Origin: Hyphomicrobiales bacterium
GTDB taxonomy: Bacteria > Pseudomonadota > Alphaproteobacteria > Rhizobiales > Rhizobiaceae
Length of the DNA stretch: 64,000 nucleotides
Direction of reading: 5' to 3'
Assembly (NCBI GenBank): GCA_011087605.1
Contig: JAALLE010000007.1
Span: forward strand, 1-64,000
In this document: positions 52,800 through 60,930 of the stretch, piece by piece
How the letters are laid out: each line of letters begins with the position of its first letter
Numbering within the stretch: the stretch's first letter is position 1
Made by a program: the position numbers and the translations under genes
The notes under the pieces: generated by a model
The model's input: only the letters and a program-made list of their open reading frames with translations
What the model was told of the DNA's origin: nothing
Databases searched by the model: none

Positions 52800-52968
52800 A
52801 CAAATGTCAAGCCGGACCTGGGAATTCTGCACCGGACCAGAAACGGGGCCGCATGCGCTACCGCGATGATATCGACTTCTGGCTCCAGTCTTTGGCGTGG
52901 ACCGCCGTGCTCAACATGGCAATCGCTGCGGTGGTGGTCAGGGTTTTGGTGATCAGATTTGCAGACAT
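52800..52968 (-). pseudogene. Remnant of a periplasmic binding protein N-terminus
   Basis: From ATG 52968 the minus strand encodes a clear signal peptide (MSANLITKTLTTTAAIAMLS, then TAVHA) and AKDWSQ before a stop at 52860. In the neighbouring frames, VDIIAVAHAAP and FWSGAEF follow, resembling the start of a sugar ABC-transporter binding protein (pattern ..IA.V.HG.P...FWS). At least two frameshifts and loss of the rest imply decay. It immediately precedes the enolase-superfamily gene on the same strand, so a transporter may once have belonged to this pathway. Assignment is by short similarity only. Confidence 0.45.
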
Positions 52969-53455
52969 GTTTCGAAACTTCCATGTGTGGTTTTGCCCGG
53001 CTGTTTTGGGCGGCCTGCTCAATGTCCAAACAGACAGGCTCACAGTTTCGCTAAGGTTGTGCGATTGGGCACATGTCGAAAATATTTCCCGCAAACTGCA
53101 ATGACTTTATTGCGCAGAATCCAGGTAAATCAAAACATTTCTGTTTATTTTCCGTTAGTTATCGGAGGATCAACGATTACCAAAAAAATCAGACATTGTT
53201 CGAGCTTCCATCTTGGCAATTGGCCGAGTGATCCAAAATCTCCCCCAATTCAAGTTCGACAAAGCAAATAAACTCAACGGACGGGAGCCCGATAATCGCA
53301 ATTATGGAGCGGTTCGGGGTCGAAATTGTAGCTCAACCACAGGACGCAGGCGATTCCTGTGCTAGCTCTGGATTAAGGCCTGTCAGATCGATTGTTTATT
53401 AGCTACCCTTCGTCGAATCCGCAGCAACATTTAATCACCTTCGGTGAGTCAGGTA
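52969..53455. other. Gene-free spacer upstream of the aldolase gene
   Basis: About 490 bases between the binding-protein remnant and the aldolase gene. I see no tRNA, convincing ORF or terminator. It probably carries divergent promoters; short ORFs such as 52897-53271 have no coding features. Confidence 0.45.
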
Positions 53456-54469
53456 ATGTCCATGAGCCCAAATATCAGCAATCGGTTGAGCGCCAAACTG
53501 GCCCACATTAGAGAGGGCAGTTACAAGCCAAAGCACTTCATCATTGCTGATGCGAAAGATGCAGATATGGGCGGCGGCATAAATGGTGTCGGCTTTATTG
53601 ATGACGGCAGAGGAGTACTCAAAGCCAAAACCGCGGCCGATTACCTGACATCCATGAAGCAGATGATCGCATCGGAGCTTGCAGACATCATGCTCACGTC
53701 AATGGCGTCGGCTGAGCACCTGATGGCCGAAAATGCCTATGCCAACACAGATATATGCCCGGCAATCCGTCTCAACGACACAACGGACATTTGGGGGTTT
53801 CGAGGAGCTGTCTATCAAGACACACCGGCTCTGCCGTTTCGTACCGCGCGGCTCCAGCAGGCCCGCAATCTTTGTGCGTTGGGTCTTTATGCCATCACTT
53901 TTTACAACGATCGGGACGTGGACGTTGCAACCCTAAATGCCTACCGGGACTTTCGCGAACAGGCTGATGAAGTTGGCATGTTGCATTTTCTGGAAGTCTT
54001 CAATCCGGCATTCGACATCAACACACCGGACGCTGATCTGGGAAGTTACGTCAATGACGCGATAGTGCGCTGCCTGGCAGGTGTTGCTGGGTGCGAACAT
54101 CCTCTGTTTCTCAAAATGCAATATAATGGTGCCCGCTCGATGGAAGAACTGGCGTCATTCGATCCTGGAAAGCTGATTGTCGGCGTCCTCGGTGGCGCCG
54201 CCGGAACCACGCGCGATACGTTTGAATTGATTTCCCAAACTGAACGCTTTGGTGGCAGGGTGGCCCTGTTTGGCCGCAAGATTTATGGTGCTGAAGATTC
54301 CGTTGAACTGGTCAGATTGATGCGCGCAGTGATTGAAGATGATGTGTCCACTTCTGAAGCCGTGGAAGCCTATCACGATGGTCTGACCAAAAAGGGACTT
54401 GCGCCAATGCGCGCGCTTGAGCAAGACCGTGAGGTTACCGACCCCATATTGAAACCGGAAGCTTCATGA
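53456..54469 (+). CDS. Class I aldolase-like TIM-barrel protein (DeoC/LacD-type)
   Basis: A protein of about 337 residues resembling DeoC/LacD/FBA class I aldolases. KHFIIADAKDADMGGGING fits the first strand, EVFNPAFDIN a middle strand, LFLKMQYNGARSMEELASFD holds the probable Schiff-base lysine, and LIVGVLGGAAGTTRDTFELI with ALFGRKIYGAEDSV the phosphate-binding end. The substrate is unknown. GTG 53444, ATG 53456 and ATG 53462 are all possible starts. The ATGA overlap with the following PfkB kinase gene suggests the kinase supplies its phosphorylated substrate. Confidence 0.7.
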   Translation: MSMSPNISNRLSAKLAHIREGSYKPKHFIIADAKDADMGGGINGVGFIDDGRGVLKAKTAADYLTSMKQMIASELADIMLTSMASAEHLMAENAYANTDICPAIRLNDTTDIWGFRGAVYQDTPALPFRTARLQQARNLCALGLYAITFYNDRDVDVATLNAYRDFREQADEVGMLHFLEVFNPAFDINTPDADLGSYVNDAIVRCLAGVAGCEHPLFLKMQYNGARSMEELASFDPGKLIVGVLGGAAGTTRDTFELISQTERFGGRVALFGRKIYGAEDSVELVRLMRAVIEDDVSTSEAVEAYHDGLTKKGLAPMRALEQDREVTDPILKPEAS

Positions 54470-55497
54470 ACGATAAAGCAGGCAAATCCGGCATTATTAC
54501 TGGTGGTTCCTGGTGTGCTGACCACAACCGGCTGGTGGAAAGATGGCCGGAAGAGGAAAGCCTGGTCAAGATTATTTCTGATGAGTTTCGGGGCGGCGGT
54601 TCTGCCTGCAATCTGGCCATAGACATAAAGCGTCTTGATCCCAACCTGCCGGTGTCTACAATTGGTCTGCTCGGCGATGATGCCGATGGTCATGCCCTGC
54701 GGAAACAGGCTGAAACCGAAGGTTTGGATTGTTCCCTATTGGCCACCCATGCAGGTCAGCAAACATCTTTTACCGACGCCTATACATCCCAGGATACCAC
54801 CCGCCGCACTCATCTTTTCTACGCCGGAACGAGTGATCACCTGACCCCTGATCACTTCGATTTCACACATGTTGACGCGAAAATATTACACCTCGGCCTG
54901 CCCGGACTGCACAACCTGCTGGATGGAGAATGGAATGGTGATGAAAACGGTTGGGTCACGGTTTTGAGGAAAGCCCAATCCAAAGGCCTCAAAACCAATC
55001 TTGAACTGTGTTCTCTGCCGCCCGAAATGCTGAAAGAGCTGGTAACTCCGTGCCTGCAACAGCTGAACTATCTGATCATCAATGAGTATGAAATTGCTGC
55101 TGTTGCCGGCAATCCCGTTGGACATGACGGAGATACAGATATCGAAACCTGTATATCAAACGCGCGGCATGTGATCTCCAATTCGCCACTGGAACTGGTG
55201 ATTGTTCATTTCCCCGGTGGGGCGGTGGCTATTACCAGGCAGGGTGAGGTGGAGCACCATGCCTCAGTGAACGTGCCGCCGGATCAGATCGCCGGGACGA
55301 ATGGTGCAGGAGATGCATTCGCCGCCGGTGCCCTTTACGGGTTGCACGAAGGCTGGCCGCTGCATCAAACATTGCAACTGGCCCACGCATCAGCAGCGGC
55401 GTCCATCAGGCATATTGGAACGACGGATGCAGTTGTCGGTTGGGCAGAATGTCTTGAACTGGCATCGCAGCACGGCTGGCGCGACCTGCAGAATTGA
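54466..55497 (+). CDS. PfkB-family carbohydrate kinase
   Basis: A 343-residue ribokinase-superfamily enzyme that phosphorylates a sugar or sugar acid. The first PfkB motif is FRGGGSACNLAIDIKRLDP, and the second is GTNGAGDAFAAGALYGLHEG with catalytic Asp in GAGD. LTPDHFDFTHVDAKILHLGL and NLELCSLPPEMLKELVTPCL fill the middle. In this context (acid-sugar dehydratase plus aldolase) a 2-keto-3-deoxy-acid kinase is a reasonable guess, but tagatose-6-phosphate-kinase-like or other roles fit equally. Overlaps the aldolase by ATGA; 117 bases separate it from glxB. Confidence 0.88.
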   Translation: MNDKAGKSGIITGGSWCADHNRLVERWPEEESLVKIISDEFRGGGSACNLAIDIKRLDPNLPVSTIGLLGDDADGHALRKQAETEGLDCSLLATHAGQQTSFTDAYTSQDTTRRTHLFYAGTSDHLTPDHFDFTHVDAKILHLGLPGLHNLLDGEWNGDENGWVTVLRKAQSKGLKTNLELCSLPPEMLKELVTPCLQQLNYLIINEYEIAAVAGNPVGHDGDTDIETCISNARHVISNSPLELVIVHFPGGAVAITRQGEVEHHASVNVPPDQIAGTNGAGDAFAAGALYGLHEGWPLHQTLQLAHASAAASIRHIGTTDAVVGWAECLELASQHGWRDLQN

Positions 55498-55614
55498 CGT
55501 GGAGGCTTTTGTGCCTGGCTGCAAGTGCGGTAAAACTGGTGCGGGTGGGCAAACTTGTCTTGTATTGATGTCGTTTTGATTTAGCTTCCCTTCTGTTGAA
55601 CGGGAGACAATCAT

Positions 55615-56490
55615 ATGTGCGGCATTGTTGGCTTATTCTTGAAGGACAAAGCGCTGCAGCCTGAACTCGGCGGCCTGCTGACTGATATGCTGGTTACCAT
55701 GTCGGACCGGGGCCCCGACAGTGCCGGAATTGCAGTCTATCGCGGTGCCGACGATGGCTTTGTGAAGATCACTCTCCAGTCCGCCAATCCTGATCAAGAC
55801 TTCGAAAATCTTGAATCGGAACTGAATGCCGATGTGGTGCGCATTGATACGCATGCCATTGTCTCCTGCCCCGCCGATCAAACGGAAGCCGTTTTGGAAC
55901 GGATCTCGGAGTCGCCGCATTTGCGGATCATGTCAACAGGCGATGCCATCGAAATCTACAAGGAAGTGGGCCTGCCCAATTCGGTCGCAGAACGTTTTGA
56001 CATCCCGCAATTGCAAGGCAGCCACGGCATTGGTCATACCCGCATGGCCACCGAAAGCGCCGTTACCACGTTGGGCGCTCATCCCTTTTCTACAGGTCCT
56101 GACCAGTGCCTGGTGCACAACGGATCGCTTTCCAACCACAACTCACTGCGGCGGCGTTTGGCGCGGCAGGGCGTCAACGTAAAGACGCAAAATGACACCG
56201 AAGTCGCGGCGGCCTATCTGACGTGGAAGATGCAAAACGGCTGTGATCTCGGCGAAGCACTGGAAGCCGGAATTTCTGACCTCGATGGGTTTTACACATT
56301 CGTCGTTGGAACCCGTGACGGGTTTGGCGTATTGCGTGACCCGATTGCCTGCAAACCAGCGGTGTTGGCAGAAACCGGGCAATATGTAGCGTTCGGCTCA
56401 GAGTACCGAGCGCTGGTGAACCTGCCCGGAATTGAAAAGGCAAATGTGTGGGAACCTGAACCCGCCACGGTCTATTTCTGGGAGCATTAG
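55615..56490 (+). CDS. glxB: Class II glutamine amidotransferase, GlxB/MgsA-like
   Basis: A 291-residue N-terminal nucleophile amidotransferase that releases ammonia from glutamine. The catalytic cysteine is Cys2 (MCGIVGLFLK), followed by MSDRGPDSAGIAV, SHGIGHTRMATES, HNGSLSNHNSLRRRL and NDTEVAAAYLTW. Alone it corresponds to the amidotransferase domain of glutamate synthase, separated here as a subunit. The cgggagacaatc site precedes ATG 55615. Together with GlxC and GlxD it forms a split glutamate-synthase-like complex; the same trio acts as N-methylglutamate synthase (MgsABC) in methylotrophs. Confidence 0.9.
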   Translation: MCGIVGLFLKDKALQPELGGLLTDMLVTMSDRGPDSAGIAVYRGADDGFVKITLQSANPDQDFENLESELNADVVRIDTHAIVSCPADQTEAVLERISESPHLRIMSTGDAIEIYKEVGLPNSVAERFDIPQLQGSHGIGHTRMATESAVTTLGAHPFSTGPDQCLVHNGSLSNHNSLRRRLARQGVNVKTQNDTEVAAAYLTWKMQNGCDLGEALEAGISDLDGFYTFVVGTRDGFGVLRDPIACKPAVLAETGQYVAFGSEYRALVNLPGIEKANVWEPEPATVYFWEH

Positions 56491-56492
56491 TG

Positions 56493-57173
56493 ATGGAAAC
56501 CTACGACCTCACAGCAATGGAATTACGGGCCGTAAATGAGGCACTGCAAACCAAAGGTGACGGCTCCAATCAATCCTATGAGGTGATTAATCCACGCGGC
56601 AGCCACGCCATTGCTGTGGGACTGAACGCGCCCATCGAGGTAACGGTCAAAGGGTCGACCGGCTATTATTGCGCCGGCATGAACCAGCAGGCGACGGTCA
56701 ATGTGACGGGTTCTGCGGGGCCCGGCGTGGCAGAAAACATGATGTCCGGTAAAGTGGTTATCAACGGTGATGCCAGCCAATATGCCGGTGCCACTGCTCA
56801 TGGGGGGCTCCTGGTCATCAAGGGCAACGCTTCAAGTCGCTGCGGCATATCGATGAAGGGTGTCGACATCGTTGTCCATGGCAATATCGGCCATATGAGC
56901 GCTTTCATGGCGCAGTCCGGCAATCTTGTTGTCTTGGGCAATGCCGGCGATGCGCTTGGCGACAGTCTCTACGAAGCTCATATTTTTGTGCGCGGCGAGG
57001 TCAAATCACTCGGTGCGGACTGTATTCAAAAGGAGATGCGGCCGGAGCATGTCGAAACATTGAAGGAATTGCTGAAGCAGGCTGAAGCAGATGCGGAGCC
57101 AAACGAATTTCGCCGCTATGGATCGGCACGACAACTCTACAATTTCGACATCGACAATGCGGGAGACTACTGA
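56493..57173 (+). CDS. glxC: GXGXG-domain protein, GlxC/MgsB-like
   Basis: A 226-residue protein with the right-handed beta-helix repeats of the glutamate synthase C-terminal domain: KVVINGDASQYAGATAHGGL, VIKGNASSRCGISMKG, VVHGNIGHMSAFMAQSG, VVLGNAGDALGDSL. It has no catalytic residues of its own and provides a structural or channel role in the complex. ATG 56493 with ggag eight bases upstream is preferred; the adjoining GTG overlaps the glxB stop. It overlaps glxD as TGATG. Confidence 0.9.
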   Translation: METYDLTAMELRAVNEALQTKGDGSNQSYEVINPRGSHAIAVGLNAPIEVTVKGSTGYYCAGMNQQATVNVTGSAGPGVAENMMSGKVVINGDASQYAGATAHGGLLVIKGNASSRCGISMKGVDIVVHGNIGHMSAFMAQSGNLVVLGNAGDALGDSLYEAHIFVRGEVKSLGADCIQKEMRPEHVETLKELLKQAEADAEPNEFRRYGSARQLYNFDIDNAGDY

Positions 57174-58513
57174 TGGACAAGACGCCTGGAACCCATCCCG
57201 TAAAGCCTTGGACGTTTGACGATTATACCAATTCCTATATTCGCCGTGCCGCCGCGACAGGGATTTATGACATTCGTGGCGGGGGTGCCAAGCGCCGAGT
57301 GCCGCATTTTGATGATCTGTTGTTTCTCGGCGCGTCGATGTCCCGCTATCCATTGGAAGGCTATCGCGAGAAATGCGAAACCAAGGTGGCACTGGGCACA
57401 AGGTTCGCCAAAAATCCGATCATGCTCGACATACCAATCACCATTGCCGGGATGAGCTTTGGTGCGCTGTCCGGTCAGGCCAAGGAAGCGCTGGGGCGCG
57501 GCGCAAATGCTGCAGGCACATCGACGACCACCGGCGATGGCGGCATGACCGTTGAAGAACGGAGCCATTCAAACAAGCTGGTTTACCAGTATCTTCCTTC
57601 CCGCTATGGCATGAATCCGGATGATCTGCGCAAAGCCGACGCCATCGAAATCGTTGTTGGCCAGGGAGCGAAGCCCGGCGGTGGTGGCATGCTTCTGGGT
57701 CAGAAGATTTCTGATCGTGTTGCTGAGATGCGCACCTTGCCGAAGGGAATTGACCAACGTTCCGCCTGCCGCCATCCGGACTGGACCGGCCCGGATGATC
57801 TGGAAATCAAGATCCTGGAACTGCGTGAAATTACCGGCTGGCGGGTGCCGATTTATGTCAAGATTGGTGGTGCCAGACCCTATTTTGATACAACTCTGGC
57901 AATCAAAGCTGGCGCTGATGTGGTCGTGCTTGACGGCATGCAGGGCGGAACCGCAGCCACTCAGGACGTATTCATCGAACATGTTGGTCAACCGACCCTT
58001 GCCTGCATCCGACCTGCCGTCCAGGCGCTGCAGGACCTTGATGTTCACCGGGAAGTGCAATTGGTTCTTTCAGGCGGCATCAGAACCGGCGCCGATGTGG
58101 CCAAGGCCCTGGCGCTGGGCGCAGATGCGGTCAGCATCGGTACAGCGGCGCTGATTGCGCTTGGAGATAATGATCCGGCGCTGGAAGAGGAATATCAAAA
58201 GCTTGGCACGACCGCCGGGGCCTATGACGACTGGCACGAAGGTCTGGATCCGGCCGGCATCACCACACAGGACCCCCAACTGGCCGCCCGGCTGGACCCG
58301 CTGGCGGCTGGCAGACGGTTGGCAAATTATCTGAAAGTTATGACACTGGAAGCACAAACAATTGCCCGCGCCTGCGGTAAGAATCATGTTCTCAATCTGG
58401 AACCTGAAGACCTTTGCGCGCTGACAATTGAAGCATCAGCCATGGCGGGCGTTCCGCTTGCTGGCACAAACTGGATACCCGGCCAGACACCGGGAGCGGG
58501 AAACAACGACTAA
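57173..58513 (+). CDS. glxD: FMN-dependent glutamate synthase domain protein, GlxD/MgsC-like
   Basis: A 446-residue protein equal to the FMN/synthase domain of GltB. MSFGALSGQAKEALGRGANA, the GQGAKPGGGGMLLGQKISDR region, IYVKIGGARPYFDTTLAIKA, DGMQGGTAATQDVFIEHVGQ and SGGIRTGADVAKALALGADA are typical of flavin and substrate binding. The tail GTTAGAYDDWHEGLDPAGIT is characteristic of the Glx subgroup. The cysteine cluster for a 3Fe-4S centre found in GltB is not seen. Catalyses transfer of ammonia or an amine to 2-oxoglutarate-derived product; the true acceptor is unknown here. Confidence 0.9.
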   Translation: MDKTPGTHPVKPWTFDDYTNSYIRRAAATGIYDIRGGGAKRRVPHFDDLLFLGASMSRYPLEGYREKCETKVALGTRFAKNPIMLDIPITIAGMSFGALSGQAKEALGRGANAAGTSTTTGDGGMTVEERSHSNKLVYQYLPSRYGMNPDDLRKADAIEIVVGQGAKPGGGGMLLGQKISDRVAEMRTLPKGIDQRSACRHPDWTGPDDLEIKILELREITGWRVPIYVKIGGARPYFDTTLAIKAGADVVVLDGMQGGTAATQDVFIEHVGQPTLACIRPAVQALQDLDVHREVQLVLSGGIRTGADVAKALALGADAVSIGTAALIALGDNDPALEEEYQKLGTTAGAYDDWHEGLDPAGITTQDPQLAARLDPLAAGRRLANYLKVMTLEAQTIARACGKNHVLNLEPEDLCALTIEASAMAGVPLAGTNWIPGQTPGAGNND

Positions 58514-58527
58514 TCAGGGAGCAGACT

Positions 58528-59835
58528 ATGTCCAAGGATCTTGCAAAATTTGCCGCCGATAATGGCGTCAGGTTTTTTCTCTTCAACTTCACCGACCTGT
58601 TTGGAGTTCAGCGCGCCAAACTGGTGCCGGCTGAAGCAGTTGGCGATATGCAAAAGTCGGGTGCCGGATTTGCCGGCTTTGCCAGTTGGCTCGATATGAC
58701 CCCAGCGCATCCCGACATGTTCGTCATGCCGGATGCAGACAGTGTCATCCAACTGCCCTGGAAACCCCAAATTGCATGGGTTGCCGGCGATCCCTGGATG
58801 GACGGTGAGCCGGTGGCTCAGGCACCCAGGAACGTTTTGAAAGCGCTCAATGCCAGAGCAACGGCACTGGACTTTAAAATGATGTCGGGGGTTGAGCCGG
58901 AATTTCACCTGATCAATGTCGATGGATCGGGCATTTCCGATGAACGGGATATCCAGGAGAAGCCCTGCTACGACCAAAGTGCCTTGATGCGCCGCTTTGA
59001 TGTCATTTCCGAAATCTGCACCACCATGATCACGCTTGGCTGGGCGCCTTATCAAAATGACCATGAGGACGCCAACGGCCAGTTCGAGATTAACTGGGAT
59101 TTTGGCGATTGCCTGCAAACCGCCGATCAGCATGCGTTTTTCAAATTCATGGTGAAAGCCATTGCCGAGAACCACGGCCTGCGGGCAACATTTATGCCCA
59201 AACCCTTTTCCAATCTCACAGGCAATGGCTGCCACGTGCATCACTCGGTCTGGACATTGGATGGCAGCCGCTGCCTGTTTGCCGATGACGCTGGAGAGCT
59301 GGGTCTGTCGGACATGGCCTACAACTTTCTGGGCGGGCTAATGTCCCATGGCGCGGCGATGTGCGCCATCACCAACCCGACGGTCAACAGCTACAAGCGC
59401 ATTAATGCTCCCGCCACCTTGTCTGGGGCGACCTGGCCCCCCTCCTCCGTGACCTATGGCGGCAATAATCGCACGCATATGGTGCGCATTCCCGACGCAG
59501 GCCGTCTCGAATTCCGGTTGGCGGACGGTGCGGCCAACCCGTATCTGCTTCAGGCGGTATTGTTGGCGGCCGGCATTGACGGGATCGAACGCCAGCTTGA
59601 TCCTGGCAAACGTCTCGATATCGATATGTATACCGAAGGGCACAAGGCGCGGGGCGCCAAAAAATTGCCACTCAACATGCTCGATGCGATTCGCGAATTC
59701 CAGAAGGACAAATATCTGAACGGTGCGATGGGCACCGAATTCTCAAATGCCTATGTGAAGTTGAGAGATCGGGAGTGGAACCAATATTGCCACCATCTGA
59801 GCCAATGGGAACGCGACCAGACATTGGATTGTTAG
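58528..59835 (+). CDS. glnT: Type III glutamine synthetase-like GlnT / gamma-glutamylmethylamide synthetase-like
   Basis: A 435-residue member of the glutamine synthetase fold. FLFNFTDLFGVQRAKLVPAE is the N-terminal beta-grasp; GVEPEFHL, NDHEDANGQFEINWDFGD, GNGCHVHHSVW and NPTVNSYKRINAP are the ATP/metal/glutamate sites. It matches the rhizobial GlnT and the methylamine enzyme GmaS closely enough that sequence reading alone cannot separate them. It ligates ammonia or an alkylamine to glutamate. Position directly after glxB-C-D is the conserved arrangement in both S. meliloti and N-methylglutamate pathways. The start at 58528 follows cagggagcagact. Confidence 0.9.
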   Translation: MSKDLAKFAADNGVRFFLFNFTDLFGVQRAKLVPAEAVGDMQKSGAGFAGFASWLDMTPAHPDMFVMPDADSVIQLPWKPQIAWVAGDPWMDGEPVAQAPRNVLKALNARATALDFKMMSGVEPEFHLINVDGSGISDERDIQEKPCYDQSALMRRFDVISEICTTMITLGWAPYQNDHEDANGQFEINWDFGDCLQTADQHAFFKFMVKAIAENHGLRATFMPKPFSNLTGNGCHVHHSVWTLDGSRCLFADDAGELGLSDMAYNFLGGLMSHGAAMCAITNPTVNSYKRINAPATLSGATWPPSSVTYGGNNRTHMVRIPDAGRLEFRLADGAANPYLLQAVLLAAGIDGIERQLDPGKRLDIDMYTEGHKARGAKKLPLNMLDAIREFQKDKYLNGAMGTEFSNAYVKLRDREWNQYCHHLSQWERDQTLDC

Positions 59836-59991
59836 GGTCTGGCACCCGCTTTGGAGATTGTTTGCCGGCAACTTTCTGACTGATCGTGTTCTTCGTCGCA
59901 GGTATCCTGCTTCATCAGCCAATCAATGGAATAGTCTTTGCGCGCGACATATCCGTCGAGAGTAAGCGCCATCATCACGTGCCCAGTTGGC
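59832..59991 (-). pseudogene. Remnant of a dihydrofolate-reductase-family (RibD C-terminal-like) gene
   Basis: On the minus strand a ggaggttcgtt site precedes ATG 59991, and MPTGHVMMALTLDGYVA reads as the N-terminus of a dihydrofolate-reductase-family protein. The frame then shifts (two bases missing in a gcgc repeat), and in the next frame KDYSIDWLMKQDT continues the family sequence before diverging and stopping at 59832 against the glnT stop. About 40 of roughly 200 residues remain. It is not in the ORF track. The intact ribosome site plus truncation show a recently decayed gene. Confidence 0.6.
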
Positions 59992-60070
59992 ATAACGAAC
60001 CTCCATTCTCAATTATTATCTGCCGAATAATATTCAAGGATGGAGGAAGCACTCCAGATACTTCATCGAT

Positions 60071-60085
60071 TTTGGATTTACCAAA
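60071..60085. promoter_or_regulatory. Candidate GntR operator, distal
   Basis: tttggatttaccaaa differs from a perfect palindrome by one arm base and matches the TGG-N-CCA type box of FadR-subfamily regulators. It lies 126 bases before the TTG start of the GntR gene. Confidence 0.5.
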
Positions 60086-60160
60086 CCAGGCATTCCTTTT
60101 TAAAAACCAAAAACCAGCCTGGCATTACACCTATAATCAGAAAAATTTGCGATATTATTG

Positions 60161-60189
60161 ACCAAATTCTGAATTTTGGTATTACCAAA
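60161..60189. promoter_or_regulatory. Candidate GntR operator cluster, proximal
   Basis: tttggtattaccaaa (60175-60189) is a perfect 15-base palindrome of the TGGTnnnACCA class. Another half site, accaaa (60161-60166), forms a second inverted repeat with its left arm. It lies 22 bases before the GntR start, as expected for autoregulation. Confidence 0.65.
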
Positions 60190-60210
60190 TGGATCAGAAA
60201 GGAGTCGACT

Positions 60211-60930
60211 TTGCCAGAACCCGCCTCAACCGTCATTGCCAAGGCATTGATTCAAAACATTGAGGAAGGTTCGATTGCTGTGGATGCCGCCATGCCCAGC
60301 GAACGTCGGCTCTGTGAGCAGTTTTCAACATCGCGCCCAACCGTCAGGGCAGCGCTGCAGATCATGCAGTCCATGGGCTATGTCAGTTTAAAATCGACCA
60401 GACGCCCCCGGGCGACCATGCCGTCAATTGGAGGGATATTTGATGCCGCGGGGCAAAGCTTCCGACAACTCCTCGGCGAAGCACAAAGCAGCGCGTATCT
60501 GGATCAGATCCGGCGCTATATCGAGGTTGGAGCCGTGCGAAGTGCCGCACAAAATGCAACCAATGTGCACATGACCAAAATTCATGCAGCTCTGGAACAG
60601 TGCAGCAAAGCTGTTGGTGAGCGGGTTGCATTTGGCAAGGCGGATGCCGCATTCCATCGATCACTTGTGGAAGTGACGGGCAATCCAATTATTCTCGAAC
60701 TGCACGATCGTTTTGTTTATGAGCTTGTGTCCGGGCGCGAATTCGATGAGGGCAATTCGGATGGCGACCTTAAAAGTTATAACGAGCACTGTCAGATTTA
60801 TGAATCCATCGTGGATGGAAATGCCGAACAGGCAATGTCGATTATGGACCATCACCTCTCAAGGTCATTTCGGTCGCGATTGCCGCGCCCGGAGAAATTG
60901 GCCCGGCAATCAGGGAAATCCAAGCAATAA
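60211..60930 (+). CDS. GntR/FadR-family transcriptional regulator (FCD domain)
   Basis: A 239-residue regulator. The N-terminal winged helix is seen in MPSERRLCEQFSTSRPTVRA, and the C-terminal all-helical FCD ligand domain in LDQIRRYIEVGAVRSAAQNA, ADAAFHRSLVEVTGNPIILE and YNEHCQIYESIVDGNAEQAM with the metal-type histidines. TTG 60211 is chosen because aaaggagtcgact precedes it; the track start at 60040 runs through the operators. It probably controls nanE and the ROK kinase downstream, with which its stop overlaps (TAATG), and perhaps the glx operon. Confidence 0.9.
   Translation: MPEPASTVIAKALIQNIEEGSIAVDAAMPSERRLCEQFSTSRPTVRAALQIMQSMGYVSLKSTRRPRATMPSIGGIFDAAGQSFRQLLGEAQSSAYLDQIRRYIEVGAVRSAAQNATNVHMTKIHAALEQCSKAVGERVAFGKADAAFHRSLVEVTGNPIILELHDRFVYELVSGREFDEGNSDGDLKSYNEHCQIYESIVDGNAEQAMSIMDHHLSRSFRSRLPRPEKLARQSGKSKQ

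Noticed and set aside
52969-53455. tRNA or attachment site upstream of the aldolase gene
   Set aside because: No cloverleaf, T-loop motif or flanking direct repeat could be found, and there is no integrase.
58528-59835. Firm assignment as GmaS (gamma-glutamylmethylamide synthetase)
   Set aside because: GlnT and GmaS share all motifs visible here, and no N-methylglutamate dehydrogenase genes are nearby, so the broader GlnT-like call is kept.
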